A stretch of DNA of 49,822 bases from an uncultured Clostridium sp. (GTDB lineage Bacteria; Bacillota; Clostridia; Peptostreptococcales; Peptostreptococcaceae), in assembly GCA_900557165.1 (NCBI GenBank), contig USRS01000005.1, positions 1-49,822 on the forward strand, in the 5' to 3' direction. This document shows positions 17,430-27,313 of the stretch, piece by piece. A program made the position numbers and the translations under genes. The first letter of the stretch is position 1; the number at the start of each line of letters is the position of its first letter. Below the pieces are notes generated by a model that saw only the letters and a list, made by a program, of their open reading frames with translations, did not search any database and was not told where the DNA came from.

Positions 17430-17492
17430 ATACGTCCTCCTAAAATCCACTTTACTTAAATACCTGAATATAAATATCTAAGTTTTTATTTT

Positions 17493-18758
17493 TTAATAAA
17501 CTACATGTTTATTATTAACTACAAGTACACCATCTTTATAAACCTTGTCTATATGATTTATACCAAAATGATACATTAAATACTCCATATTTGGTGCATC
17601 AAACACTGCTATATCAGCCTTTTTACCAACTTCAATTGATCCTATTTCTCTAGCTCTATCAATACAATGAGCTGCATTAATTGTTACAGCTGTTAAAACT
17701 TCATTTGGGGTCATTTTTAAATTTAAACATCCTAGTTGCATTACAAATTGTAAATTTTCACTTGGACAACTTCCTGGATTATAATCGCTAGATAAACTTA
17801 GAGCTACATTTAAATCAATCATTTTTCTAGCATTGGCAGAAGGTTTATTTAAATTAAATGATGTTCCTGGCAAAATATTTGCTATTACATTTCCACCCGC
17901 CATATCTTCTAAACCTTTATCACTGGCTGCCATTAAATGATCTGCCGATATACATCCAAGTTTTGCTGCTAGCTCTGCTCCACCTATGGGAGCTATTTCA
18001 TCAGCATGAATTTTTAATTTATATCCCATATCTTTAGCATTTTTTAGAATGTACTCACTTTCTTCTACAGAAAATACACCTTCTTCGCAAAATACATCAC
18101 AAAATTCAGCCAGATTCATTTCTTTAATTTTAGGCATAATTTCCTTTACCAATAATTCAATATATGCTTTAGGGTTATTCTTATATTCCACCGGTACAGC
18201 ATGAGCCCCCAAAAATGTATGCACTAAATCTATGGGATGGTCTTCATTTAATTTGTGAGCAACTTCCAATTGCTTTATTTCTGTTTCTAAATCTAAGCCA
18301 TATCCACTTTTTGATTCAACAGTAGTTACTCCAAACTCCACCATTCTATCTAAGCTCTTCTTTGCTTTATTGTACAATTCATCAAAAGTAGCTTCCTTTG
18401 TTGCATTAACTGTGCTTAGTATTCCTCCACCTTCTTGCAGAATTTGAATATAAGGTACTCCATTTAATTTTTTAGAAAATTCATTTTCTCTTGAACCTCC
18501 ATGAACTAAATGAGTATGTGAGTCAATAAGTCCCGGTGTTACTAATTTTCCTCCCACATCATCTACTTTTGTGTTTTCTCCAATAAGTTTTTTATACTCA
18601 TCTCCTACTCCCACTTGAAAAATCTTACCTTGAGCTACAGCTATATAAGCATTTTCCAATATGGTAAGTTCATTCATTTGATTTCCTATTCTAGGGAAAA
18701 ATGAATTTTCCATAGTAACTAATTTACCTATGTTTTTTATAATTAAATCTATTTTCAT
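17493..18758 (-). CDS. hutI: Imidazolonepropionase
   Basis: Hydrolyses 4-imidazolone-5-propionate to N-formimino-L-glutamate, step three of histidine degradation. It is an amidohydrolase-superfamily enzyme with one metal: ligands in DSHTHLVHGGSRENEF, the His of FLGAHAVP, KIHADEIAPIGGAEL, ISADHLMAAS and SSDYNPGSCPS are all visible in order. 421 residues is the normal length. It starts 6 bp after ftcD ends. Cytoplasmic. All expected active-site motifs are present, so function is well supported. Confidence 0.96.
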   Translation of the reverse strand: MKIDLIIKNIGKLVTMENSFFPRIGNQMNELTILENAYIAVAQGKIFQVGVGDEYKKLIGENTKVDDVGGKLVTPGLIDSHTHLVHGGSRENEFSKKLNGVPYIQILQEGGGILSTVNATKEATFDELYNKAKKSLDRMVEFGVTTVESKSGYGLDLETEIKQLEVAHKLNEDHPIDLVHTFLGAHAVPVEYKNNPKAYIELLVKEIMPKIKEMNLAEFCDVFCEEGVFSVEESEYILKNAKDMGYKLKIHADEIAPIGGAELAAKLGCISADHLMAASDKGLEDMAGGNVIANILPGTSFNLNKPSANARKMIDLNVALSLSSDYNPGSCPSENLQFVMQLGCLNLKMTPNEVLTAVTINAAHCIDRAREIGSIEVGKKADIAVFDAPNMEYLMYHFGINHIDKVYKDGVLVVNNKHVVY

Positions 18759-18764
18759 TTCAAT

Positions 18765-19658
18765 CTACTCCATTAAACTCGATTCTAGTACTTTGTCCAT
18801 GGAGAAGTTTTCCAAACCTAAGTAATAGATGGCTGTATCTATTAAAGCTTCCATTGGACAAAGCCCTACTATCTCACTTCCCATCACATTTACACCATAT
18901 CTTTTAGATTCCATCTTTACTGCTTCATAAGCCCTATAGATGGCTGTTTTACTATAATCAGTTAAATTCATAGTAACTTGAGTGATATTTCTTTCAGGTA
19001 CTGATACTGGTCCTGCTTTTATGTATCTGTAACCACCATTTGAAAATCTAATAGTTTTTGCAATTTTACTTGCTATTTCTATATTGGGTGTATCTAAATT
19101 TATGTTATATGCAATAAGAGGTTTTCTAGCACCTATGGCTATGGCACCTGCAGTTGGATGTTTTTTTGCTGGTCCATAATCTGGTTTCCACTGTGGATCA
19201 TTTAGTTTTTCATCCAATCCTTCAAACTCACCTTTTCTAACAGTTGCTAAATTTTCTCTTTCAGCTCTACTAGCTGATGCCTCATATAAAAATACAGGTA
19301 TTTTATATGACTCTCCAACCATCTGAGCCAGCTCTTTTGATAAATTTACAGCATCATCCATAGTCATATCTTTAATTGGTATAAACGGGCAAACATCACA
19401 TGCACCAAATCTAGAATGTTGTCCTTTGTGATAATTCATGTCTATCGTGCTTGCTGCCACACCTATGGATTTAAATATTGCATTTTTTACAGCTTCAGGC
19501 TCGCCTATTACAGTAACTACTAAACGATTATAATCTTTATCTGCTTCATAATTTAATAGTTTTACACCACTTATTCCCCTTAATGGATTTACTATTTCTT
19601 CAATTTTATTTAAATCTATACCTTCACTAAAATTGGGTACACATTGTACTATAGCCAC
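18765..19658 (-). CDS. ftcD: Glutamate formimidoyltransferase
   Basis: Transfers the formimino group of N-formimino-L-glutamate to tetrahydrofolate, releasing glutamate. The N-terminal VQCVPNFSEG and the KGQHSRFGACDVCPFIP segment with its catalytic His are typical, as is HPTAGAIAIGARKPLIAYNINL. At 297 residues it holds only the transferase domain; the cyclodeaminase is the separate fchA two genes on. It lies 11 bp after hutU and 6 bp before hutI. Its presence shows the THF-dependent branch of the hut pathway, as opposed to hutG or hutF routes. Confidence 0.95.
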   Translation of the reverse strand: MAIVQCVPNFSEGIDLNKIEEIVNPLRGISGVKLLNYEADKDYNRLVVTVIGEPEAVKNAIFKSIGVAASTIDMNYHKGQHSRFGACDVCPFIPIKDMTMDDAVNLSKELAQMVGESYKIPVFLYEASASRAERENLATVRKGEFEGLDEKLNDPQWKPDYGPAKKHPTAGAIAIGARKPLIAYNINLDTPNIEIASKIAKTIRFSNGGYRYIKAGPVSVPERNITQVTMNLTDYSKTAIYRAYEAVKMESKRYGVNVMGSEIVGLCPMEALIDTAIYYLGLENFSMDKVLESSLME

Positions 19659-19669
19659 GACTTTCCCCC

Positions 19670-21712
19670 CTATTCAAATTCTTTATCTCCAACTAATTCA
19701 TCAATCATTTCATCATCTGCTATAAAAGGAAGTGTTAGATGGTCTTTTCCTTCACACATTTTGTTATATTCCATAACTGTAGTTATTGAGTTTTCATTTC
19801 TAGCCCAAGCACGTCTAGCAACGCCACTCATAACATCCCAAGGCATGGAAGTTCTAAGTATGTCATCAACCCTCCTAGAACCATCAAGAACCATACCAAA
19901 TCCACCATTTATAGCTTTACCAATTCCTACTCCTCCACCATTATGAAGAGCAACTAAACTCATTCCCCTAGCACAGTTTCCTGCAAAACAATGAGTTGCC
20001 ATATCAGCCATTATGTTACTTCCATCTTTTATATTAGAAGTTTCCCTAAATGGTGAGTCTGTTCCTGATACATCATGATGGTCTCTACCCATCATAACTG
20101 GTCCTATTTCTCCACGTCTTACCATATCATTAAATTTAAGAGCAATATTTGTTCTTCCCATGGCATCTTGATATAAAATTCTAGCTTGAGTTCCCACAAC
20201 TAGATTATTTTTATCTGCATCTTTTATCCAAATATAGTTGTCTCTATCTTGATATCTTCTATTTGGGTCTATACAACTCATGGCAGCTTCATCTGTTTTT
20301 AATAAATCTTCATGTTTTCCACTTAAACAAACCCATCTAAATGGTCCATATCCAAAATCAAATAATTGTGGTCCCAATATATCTTCCACATAAGATGGGA
20401 ATATGAATCCATCCTTTTCATCTACGCCATTTTTTGAAATTTCTTTGCATCCTGCATCATAAACTGCCTTCATAAAGCTATTTCCATAATCAAAGAAGTA
20501 AACTCCTCTATCATGTAAAATTTTTATTAATTCAAAATGTTTTCTTAAAGTTTCATCTACTAAGTGAGCAAATTTTTCTATGTCATGAGCTAAAAGTTCT
20601 GTTCTTTCTTCAAAGGTAATTCCTACTGGACAATAACCTCCATCATAAACAGCATGACAAGATGTTTGATCTGATAATAAATCTATATGAATGTTCTTTT
20701 CTACTGCATATTGTAATAAATCAACTATATTTCCATAAAAGGCTATGGCACATGCTTCTTTTGCATCCATTTTTTTATGAGCAAGATCAAAGGCTTCCTT
20801 AGGAGAATTAACTATTTCACTTACCCAACCTTGATCATATCTAGTTTTTATTCTAGATTTATCTACTTCTGCAATTATTCCTACTCCACCGGCAATTTCA
20901 ACAGCTTTTCCTTGAGCTCCACTCATTCCTCCAAGGCCTGAAGTTACAAATAATCTTCCTGCTAAATTTTTATCTTGAGGTATTCCAAGTTTTAACCTAC
21001 CTGCATTAAGTATAGTTGAATAAGTTCCATGAACTATACCTTGGGGACCTATATACATCCAACCACCAGCAGTCATTTGACCATAGTTGGCTACACCTAT
21101 GGCAGTGGCTCTTTTCCATTCTTCTTGATTATCAAACATACCAACCATTAGAGAATTGGTAAGTATAACTCTTGGTGCATCTGGTTTTGATTTAAAAAGT
21201 CCTACAGGATGACCTGATTGTATAACTAAAGTCTGGTCTTCAGTTAAAACTTCTAAATATTTTTTTACAAGTTGATATTGCATCCAATTTTGAAATACTT
21301 GACCTGTCTCCCCATATGTAACAAGTTCATAAGGATAAAGTGCCACATCAAAATCAAGATTATTATCTATCATAACTTGGAATGCCTTTCCTTCAGTGCA
21401 TCTTCCTTTATATTCATCAATTGATTTTCCATATATTTTTCCTTCTGGTCTAAATCTATAACCATAAATTCTACCATGAGTCATTAATTCATCTAAAAAT
21501 TCTGGAGCTAATTTTTCATGATACTCTTCAGGTATGTATCTTAGTGCATTTTTTAGGGCTAATTTTATGTCTGAGTTGCTTAATTTTGCTTCCCTTCTTG
21601 GAGCTCTTCTTATGTTTTTGACAAAGGGTGGTATATCTTTTGGTATGTCTGACAACTTAATAGTCATGGCATTATTTATATCTTCATTATTAAAAGCTAA
21701 AGTTTTTTCCAT
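19670..21712 (-). CDS. hutU: Urocanate hydratase
   Basis: Adds water to urocanate to form imidazolonepropionate, using tightly bound NAD+ as an electrophile. The protein has 680 residues, longer than the roughly 550 of Bacillus and Pseudomonas HutU, and belongs to the long form seen in anaerobes. Family features include QSGHPVGLFKS, the Gly-rich NAD-binding segment TSGLGGMSGAQGKA, the YDGGYCPVG motif and the C-terminal DHHDVSGTDSPFRE and LHNGGGVGIGKAINGGFGM. It lies 22 bp after hutH and 11 bp before ftcD, with AAGGAGACGAT before the start. Confidence 0.96.
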   Translation of the reverse strand: MEKTLAFNNEDINNAMTIKLSDIPKDIPPFVKNIRRAPRREAKLSNSDIKLALKNALRYIPEEYHEKLAPEFLDELMTHGRIYGYRFRPEGKIYGKSIDEYKGRCTEGKAFQVMIDNNLDFDVALYPYELVTYGETGQVFQNWMQYQLVKKYLEVLTEDQTLVIQSGHPVGLFKSKPDAPRVILTNSLMVGMFDNQEEWKRATAIGVANYGQMTAGGWMYIGPQGIVHGTYSTILNAGRLKLGIPQDKNLAGRLFVTSGLGGMSGAQGKAVEIAGGVGIIAEVDKSRIKTRYDQGWVSEIVNSPKEAFDLAHKKMDAKEACAIAFYGNIVDLLQYAVEKNIHIDLLSDQTSCHAVYDGGYCPVGITFEERTELLAHDIEKFAHLVDETLRKHFELIKILHDRGVYFFDYGNSFMKAVYDAGCKEISKNGVDEKDGFIFPSYVEDILGPQLFDFGYGPFRWVCLSGKHEDLLKTDEAAMSCIDPNRRYQDRDNYIWIKDADKNNLVVGTQARILYQDAMGRTNIALKFNDMVRRGEIGPVMMGRDHHDVSGTDSPFRETSNIKDGSNIMADMATHCFAGNCARGMSLVALHNGGGVGIGKAINGGFGMVLDGSRRVDDILRTSMPWDVMSGVARRAWARNENSITTVMEYNKMCEGKDHLTLPFIADDEMIDELVGDKEFE

Positions 21713-21734
21713 TTTGTTATCGTCTCCTTAAAAT

Positions 21735-23318
21735 TTATAAATTATCTGATAACTGTTTACTTGGTTCAATCTCTTCAAATAATAATATCTCTTCTTCCAA
21801 TGCTTCTTCTACTACTTCTACTAATAAGTTGTCTTTTATTAAATCTTCACAAATATTTATATCTTTGTACATTATTCTATCTTTATCTATAAATGGAGTG
21901 TGATCTCTTATTATATTATAAGCTGCTTCACTACCTACTCCTAATTTTTTCTTTCCTCTTAAGTCTATTGCTTGTACACTTGTTAAAAGTTCCATAGCAA
22001 TAACTTTTCTCACATTATCCATAATATCTCTAGCTTTTCTAGCTGCAATTGTACCCATTGATACATGGTCTTCTTGATTTGCAGAAGAAGGTATAGAATC
22101 TACACTGGCTGGATGGGATAATACCTTATTTTCTGATACTAAAGAGGCAGCAGAATATTGAACTATCATAAATCCAGAGTTTAATCCTCCTTGATTAACT
22201 AAAAATGCTGGTAGACCATGACTAAGTGCTGGATTTACCATTTTTTCTAATCTTCTTTCTGATATATTAGCCATCTCTGATAAAGCAATTCCTAGAAAAT
22301 CAAATGCTAGTGCCATAGGTTCTCCATGGAAATTACCGCCAGATATGATTTTTTGATCTTCTCCAGGGAATATTATAGGATTATCTGTCACAGAATTCAT
22401 CTCTATTTCAATTTTATTTTTTACATATTCTAAGGCATCTTTTACTGCTCCATGAATTTGTGGTGAACATCTTAATGAGTAGGCATCTTGGGTTCTAAGT
22501 TGACCTTGTTCACTTACCATTTCACTGCCATCTACTATTTTAAGAACATTTTTAGCTGTATTAAATTGTCCTTTATGAGGTCTAACTAAGTTTACTCTTT
22601 CATCCATGGCACAAGTTATTCCATTTAGTGCCTCCATAGTTAAACATAGTGATATATCAGCAGTTTTCATTAAATTCATGGCATCATAAATAGTTATTGC
22701 TCCTACAGCAGTCATACATTGAGTTCCATTAATCAATGCTAAACCTTCCTTTGCACCTAGATATTCAAGAGGTTTTATTCCTGCTTTCTCCATGGCATCT
22801 TTAGATTCCATTTTTACACCCTTATAAATTGCTTCACCAAGTCCCAACATGGTAAGTACCATATGAGATAGGGGAGCTAAATCTCCTGAAGATCCTAGCG
22901 ATCCTTTTTCTGGCACTATAGGATGAACCCCTTTATTTAACATGGAGATTAATACATCTAATGTTTCACATCTAATTCCTGAATATCCTTTAGATAAGGC
23001 ATTTGCTCTAAGAAGCATCATTGCTCTAACTATTTCTTCACTTAAAGGATTTCCCACACCACATGAATGAGACATAATTAAATTTTTTTGTAATTGTCTA
23101 CATTCCTCTTTAGATATGGCCACATCAGAAAACTTCCCAAAACCAGTAGTTATACCATAAGAAATTTGTTCTGCTTCTACTATATCATCAACTATTTGTC
23201 TAGAAACTTTAACATTTTCTAAAGCTTCTTTACTTATTTCTACAGGAAAATTATATCTTGCAACATTAACTAAATCATCTAATGTAAGACTATTACCATC
23301 GATTATTATTTTTTTCAT
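21735..23318 (-). CDS. hutH: Histidine ammonia-lyase
   Basis: Deaminates L-histidine to urocanate, the first step of the operon. MIO-type lyases form their electrophilic cofactor from an Ala-Ser-Gly triad; here the motif reads GSLGSSGDLAPLSH, so the first residue is Ser in place of Ala. Other family markers are present: YGITTGFGKF near residue 53, NGTQCMTAVGA, VTDNPIIFPGE and SANQEDHVSMG. 527 residues, slightly longer than Bacillus HutH because of a Glu-rich C-terminal extension. It is the first gene of the operon, with GGGAGGTTTATATG at the start. The 180 bp upstream must hold the promoter; I see no HutP-type hairpin there. Confidence 0.95.
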   Translation of the reverse strand: MKKIIIDGNSLTLDDLVNVARYNFPVEISKEALENVKVSRQIVDDIVEAEQISYGITTGFGKFSDVAISKEECRQLQKNLIMSHSCGVGNPLSEEIVRAMMLLRANALSKGYSGIRCETLDVLISMLNKGVHPIVPEKGSLGSSGDLAPLSHMVLTMLGLGEAIYKGVKMESKDAMEKAGIKPLEYLGAKEGLALINGTQCMTAVGAITIYDAMNLMKTADISLCLTMEALNGITCAMDERVNLVRPHKGQFNTAKNVLKIVDGSEMVSEQGQLRTQDAYSLRCSPQIHGAVKDALEYVKNKIEIEMNSVTDNPIIFPGEDQKIISGGNFHGEPMALAFDFLGIALSEMANISERRLEKMVNPALSHGLPAFLVNQGGLNSGFMIVQYSAASLVSENKVLSHPASVDSIPSSANQEDHVSMGTIAARKARDIMDNVRKVIAMELLTSVQAIDLRGKKKLGVGSEAAYNIIRDHTPFIDKDRIMYKDINICEDLIKDNLLVEVVEEALEEEILLFEEIEPSKQLSDNL

Positions 23319-23459
23319 ATAAACCTCCCAAAAATAAAAATTTTATTGTTTATACTACATTTAAAAGTTGCTTAAATAACATTCTACATATTCCGCAAAG
23401 TATCCTTCCCATTGCACCCATAATAATTTTATTAAAAATATAAATTTAAGTATACAAAA

Positions 23460-23488
23460 AAGATATCAGTAAATTTCACTGATATCTT
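23460..23488 (-). terminator. Terminator of the LacI-family gene
   Basis: Stem AAGATATCAGT / ACTGATATCTT with a 7-base loop, followed on the minus strand by TTTTTGTATA, 15 bases past the stop codon at 23503. It separates the regulator gene from the hut operon. Confidence 0.85.
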
Positions 23489-23502
23489 CATATTAAATAT
23501 AT

Positions 23503-24513
23503 CTATTTTTTAATTACAGATTCTCTCTCCATGATTTGATATGGAAGTTCTATTTTCTTTTCTTCTACAGGCTCACCATTTATAAGTTTGATTAAAGCTC
23601 TGATTGAAACTGCACCCATGTCGAATAATGGTTGGAATACAGTTGTTAACTTAGGTCTATATATTTTTGCAAGTTTAGTATCATTGAAACCTACTACTGA
23701 TATATCTTGTGGAACATTATATCCTGCATCGAATATTGCATTTATTGCTCCAACAGCTGCTTCATCTCCTGTAACGAATACTGCTGATGGTATTATTTTA
23801 TCGTCTAAAAGTTCTTTCATAGAGTTATATCCGCCCTCATAGTCAGTATTACCGTGTTTGATTAATTCATCTCTCACCTCTATGTTATTATCTCTTAGAG
23901 CTCTTTCGTATCCTGTTCTTCTCTCAGCTTCAAGTATAGTTTCTTCTTTACTTGTCATTATTAAAGCTATTTCTTTATGATTATTTTCGATTAAGTACTT
24001 AGTCATATCGTAAGTTGCATTTTCGTTACTTGTACTTACTGTATATATGTCATAATCTCTAGCAGTTTTACTTATGTAAACTGCAGGTATTCTGCTTTCT
24101 TTCATATAATTTACATGGTCTTCGTCAAGTATCCATGAAACCATTACTATACCTTCAACTTGTTTAGTTTTTAAAAGTCTTATACTATCTATTTCTTGTT
24201 GCTTATCCGAATAAGTATTAACTAGAAGTATATCGTAATCGTACATTTTAGCAACTGCTTCTATTCCGTTCAATATTTCATTTACAAAAGAATCAGATAC
24301 TTCTGGAACTATTACTCCTATTAATTTACTTTTTTTAGTAACTAAACTTCTAGCAAGAGGATTTGGTACATAACCTGTTTCTTTGATTACGTCTAAAACT
24401 CTTTGCTTCACTTCATCCGTTACTGGTTTTGAGTCATTTATAACTCTTGATACTGTTGATATGGAAACACCAGCTAGCTTTGCAACATCTTTTATTGTTA
24501 CATTATTTTTCAT
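23503..24513 (-). CDS. LacI-family transcriptional regulator, CcpA-like
   Basis: Residues 1-55 form the LacI helix-turn-helix with hinge helix (TIKDVAKLAGVSISTVSRVI, then NPLARSLVTKK). Residues about 62-335 are a periplasmic-binding-protein-like domain. The hinge and early core closely resemble clostridial CcpA, the carbon catabolite repressor that acts with phosphorylated HPr at cre sites. Close match of the HTH alone cannot separate CcpA from other LacI members. It lies just upstream of hut on the same strand but is separated by a terminator, so it might control hut or many genes. 336 residues, good AGGAGGATG site. Confidence 0.8.
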   Translation of the reverse strand: MKNNVTIKDVAKLAGVSISTVSRVINDSKPVTDEVKQRVLDVIKETGYVPNPLARSLVTKKSKLIGVIVPEVSDSFVNEILNGIEAVAKMYDYDILLVNTYSDKQQEIDSIRLLKTKQVEGIVMVSWILDEDHVNYMKESRIPAVYISKTARDYDIYTVSTSNENATYDMTKYLIENNHKEIALIMTSKEETILEAERRTGYERALRDNNIEVRDELIKHGNTDYEGGYNSMKELLDDKIIPSAVFVTGDEAAVGAINAIFDAGYNVPQDISVVGFNDTKLAKIYRPKLTTVFQPLFDMGAVSIRALIKLINGEPVEEKKIELPYQIMERESVIKK

Positions 24514-24795
24514 TTCATCCTCCTATATTACTTTCTCAACGAATTCTTCATCTAATTTATACATTTTATCATAAGTTCGATTTTTTATAAATACATATTA
24601 TTATTTATTGCACTAAAAAACAACAAAAAAGCTTTTTATTTATATTATAAACTATTTATATTGGTTTAATGTAATAATTAGGCTGTTTTTCTTATTATTT
24701 ACTTTAATTTTTATGGTTATAGAAAAAATACGATTAAAAATCTAAGTATGATAAGACAAAAAATATGAAAAATAATACTAAATAGGAGGCTATTT

Positions 24796-24959
24796 ATGAA
24801 TAAAAAAATAATTATAATCAAATTATAAACTCAAGGAAATCTTTAGTTTCTAACATATACGAAATATATATTTATTTTAAAAGATCAAAAGCAATTTAAT
24901 AACTACAACAATGTTCTAAAAGAATTATCTCACTTAAATAAGTTAAATAAATCTATGTA
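24796..24959 (+). pseudogene. Decayed small gene
   Basis: A strong ribosome site (AGGAGGCTATTT) precedes an ATG whose frame stops after 10 codons (MNKKIIIIKL). Open but out-of-frame stretches follow (IINSRKSLVSNIYEIY, then NNYNNVLKELSHLNKLNKSM with a stop at 24959), just before a terminator. This looks like a short gene broken by frameshifts. I do not recognise it. The rest of the 24514-25009 gap is AT-rich and probably holds the LacI-family gene's promoter. Confidence 0.4.
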
Positions 24960-24965
24960 AATTCA

Positions 24966-24999
24966 AAAAGGGAGTATTAAAAAATTAATATTCCCTTTT
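24966..24999. terminator. Bidirectional terminator
   Basis: A 15-bp stem AAAAGGGAGTATTAA / TTAATATTCCCTTTT with one G-T pair and a 4-base loop. CTTTATTTT follows on the plus strand and CTTTTTGAATTT on the minus strand, so it ends the decayed gene and the converging 25010-25519 gene. Confidence 0.85.
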
Positions 25000-25009
25000 C
25001 TTTATTTTA

Positions 25010-25519
25010 TTAATTGGTTACAGTTTTATTGTACTCTATTAAATAACTTTCCATTAAATCTTCTATGGCTTCTTTTGTAAAAATATTAAGTGGGTCTATA
25101 TCTTTATTCTCTATTACTAAATTAATATATGTAGTTGATAATTGTGACATGGAATATCCTAGGGCTAATGTAAATCTTCTAGCTAAAGAACTATTTATAC
25201 CTATGGAAAGTATGGTAACTCCTCCAGGTATTAATCTCATTATTTTTCCTATAAGAGTTTTATATATAAATTTGTCTTTATTTAATAATATACTTCCTTT
25301 TAATATATACTCGGCATCTGTTTTAAATTTATTAATTTCCCAAGCATTCAATATCTTTAAACACATTTCTTCTTCTAAATCCATAAGATTATTAGTTTCA
25401 TGTATTGATATGGGTAGTTTTGCAATTTCACTAGCTTTATCTGCATATTCCTCTAGTATATTATTTACTTTATTTTTTACTAAATCAAAATTTAATAAAT
25501 CTTCTTGTTTTAATTCCAT
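25010..25519 (-). CDS. Small protein with amphipathic/hydrophobic segment, weakly DUF697-like
   Basis: A 169-residue protein. The N-terminal 90 residues are helical and charged; residues about 93-125 (LIPGGVTILSIGINSSLARR, then FTLALGYSMSQL) resemble the core of the DUF697 domain found beside Era-like GTPases and in YcjF-type proteins. That similarity is by eye and weak. No signal peptide. ATG at 25519 has a strong GGAGGGAG site. It stands alone between the MerR gene and the decayed small gene. Function unknown. Confidence 0.65.
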   Translation of the reverse strand: MELKQEDLLNFDLVKNKVNNILEEYADKASEIAKLPISIHETNNLMDLEEEMCLKILNAWEINKFKTDAEYILKGSILLNKDKFIYKTLIGKIMRLIPGGVTILSIGINSSLARRFTLALGYSMSQLSTTYINLVIENKDIDPLNIFTKEAIEDLMESYLIEYNKTVTN

Positions 25520-25608
25520 TATTCTCCCTCCACCATATTTTTATCCCTAAATTTACTTCATATATATAATATTAGTTAAATATATACTCCATATCAACAT
25601 TTTTGCAA

Positions 25609-25995
25609 TTATTTATTTTTTTCTCTTAACTCTTTTTCATTTATCATTAAACCTTTTTCATATAACTCAATTTTATGATTTAATCGCCCTAAAGTCTCAT
25701 TCATATCTTTAATTTTTTTCTCTAAAACTTTACGTTGCTCTGTTAATAATTCCTTTCTAGCATCTATGGTAGAATCTCCTTGTTGAAACATAGTTACATA
25801 ATCTATTAAAGTTTCAATGGGAAGACCTGCATTTCTCATACATTTAATAAATTCCACCCAATTACAATCTTCTTGAGTATAGTCTCTAATCCCATTTTTA
25901 TTGCGATGTATTTTTGGAATTAATCCTATTCTTTCATAGTATCTAAGTGTATCTGGTGTTATATCATATAATTTACTAACTTCAGTAATCGTCAT
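25609..25995 (-). CDS. MerR-family transcriptional regulator
   Basis: About 128 residues: an N-terminal MerR winged helix (TITEVSKLYDITPDTLRYYE, then RIGLIPKIHRN) and a long coiled-coil dimerisation helix (about residues 75-120). No Cys cluster for metals or a large effector domain follows, so it belongs to the small MerR group linked to stress or redox responses (AdhR/YraB-like). The start is ATG 25995, after AAGGAGAAAAACT; the upstream ATG at 26040 has no site and would add 15 non-conserved residues. No obvious target gene adjoins it. Confidence 0.88.
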   Translation of the reverse strand: MTITEVSKLYDITPDTLRYYERIGLIPKIHRNKNGIRDYTQEDCNWVEFIKCMRNAGLPIETLIDYVTMFQQGDSTIDARKELLTEQRKVLEKKIKDMNETLGRLNHKIELYEKGLMINEKELREKNK

Positions 25996-26044
25996 ATAGT
26001 TTTTCTCCTTATATATTATAGTCATAAATATTTCTTGCAATAAA

Positions 26045-26072
26045 AAATCTACGGCATTAAATTCGTAGATTT
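26045..26072 (-). terminator. Terminator of the SH3-SGNH gene
   Basis: Stem AAATCTACG / CGTAGATTT with a 10-base loop, followed on the minus strand by TTTTATTGC, 12 bases past the stop at 26085. Confidence 0.75.
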
Positions 26073-26084
26073 CTTATATAACAT

Positions 26085-27302
26085 TTATTTAGTTTTCTCT
26101 ACATTCTTTATAGCATTAAAAATATTTTTGTAGAAAATAGAATTCCTAACTTCGTTAATGTGTAATCCATCACTTGCATTAGTCAAATAACCTTTGCTAT
26201 CAACAAAACCAGTAGTTGCATCTATTATTTTAACATTTGATTTTGTACTACAAAATTCATTTAACTGCTTATTATACTGTGCAATTGTTTTATTATATGT
26301 TGTAGGATTTCCATCTGTAAAGTTTTTAGCAACTGGGAATACTTTTTGAACATATATAGCTTTATCTGGATATCTTACAATTAGTTGATTTATTAACGCC
26401 TTTGTATTTGTTATATTATCAGCTGTTGTAACTCCATTTACACCAATTAATATAGATATACTTTCCACAAGATTTTTATCTGGCATTTCATCTACCTTAT
26501 CTAACCAGTAAGAGGATCTACTTCCTCCTTGAGCATGAACATAAACAGCTTCATTATTACTCTTTATTGTTTTTTCTATTCTAGCCGTAAATGAATCTCC
26601 TATAAATAAGAAATCATTCAAATTTTTCCTATTTGTAGAATTTGATGAACTTATTTTTACATATTGACTTGCAATATATCCATATTGTTCGCCATATATT
26701 ATCTTATAGCAACCATTGGATTCTTTTTTAACTATAGCAACTCTAGTTCCCTTTTTCAGAGTTCCTAACTTTGTTGATGATGTAGATTTACTTTTTCTAA
26801 CATTTAATGTTGTTGATGTAACTGTTCCTCTACTTATTACTTTTACACTTGAAGTTAATTTTATATATTGGCCTCTTACATAAGCATATGAATTTTTATA
26901 CTTAATTTTATACCAATTATCAGATGTAACTCTAACTATTGATACTTTTGTACCCTTTGGTAGATACCCTAAACATTTTGAACTTGTTGATGCTTTTTCT
27001 CTAACTGTAAGTTTTGTTGCATTGTAAACTATACCTGTATTTAATTCATTATCTATAGTTTTTGTACCTGTAAGTTTTATAAATTCACTACTAACATAAG
27101 CAAATGATTTATTATATTTTATTTTGTACCAACCATTACTCATTTTTTCAATAATTTCTACCTTGTCTCCCGTACGTAAACTCCCTAAATAAGTACCGCT
27201 TGCTGAGTTCTTACTTCTAACACTTACACCATCTATGGTAGCTGTTCCTGTTGATATAACTTTTGTAGTCGTTGTTTTTATATAATCTGAACAGATGTTT
27301 AA
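26085..27302 (-). pseudogene. 5'-truncated SH3-domain plus SGNH/GDSL hydrolase gene
   Basis: Three bacterial SH3 repeats (the first starting upstream of the first in-frame ATG) are followed by an SGNH hydrolase domain with block I FIGDSFTARI, block III IGVNGV and block V DGLH carrying the Asp-His pair. Such proteins are normally exported and act on cell-wall polymers or their acyl groups. The coding frame is open from 27302, but between a TGA at 27303-27305 and ATG 27143 there is no start codon, and there is no signal peptide or ribosome site. ATG 27143 lies inside SH3 repeat 1, so it is not the natural start. The 5' end has been lost against the end of the dehydrogenase gene. A truncated 352-residue product is possible. 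Confidence 0.7.
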
Positions 27303-27313
27303 TCAATATACCA

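Noticed and set aside
24807..24840. Ten-codon leader peptide for attenuation
   Set aside because: No regulatory codon run, and coding-like sequence in other frames follows up to a terminator, so a decayed gene is more likely.
27143..27145. ATG 27143 as the natural start of the SH3-SGNH gene
   Set aside because: It falls in the middle of an SH3 repeat whose first half is coded in frame upstream.
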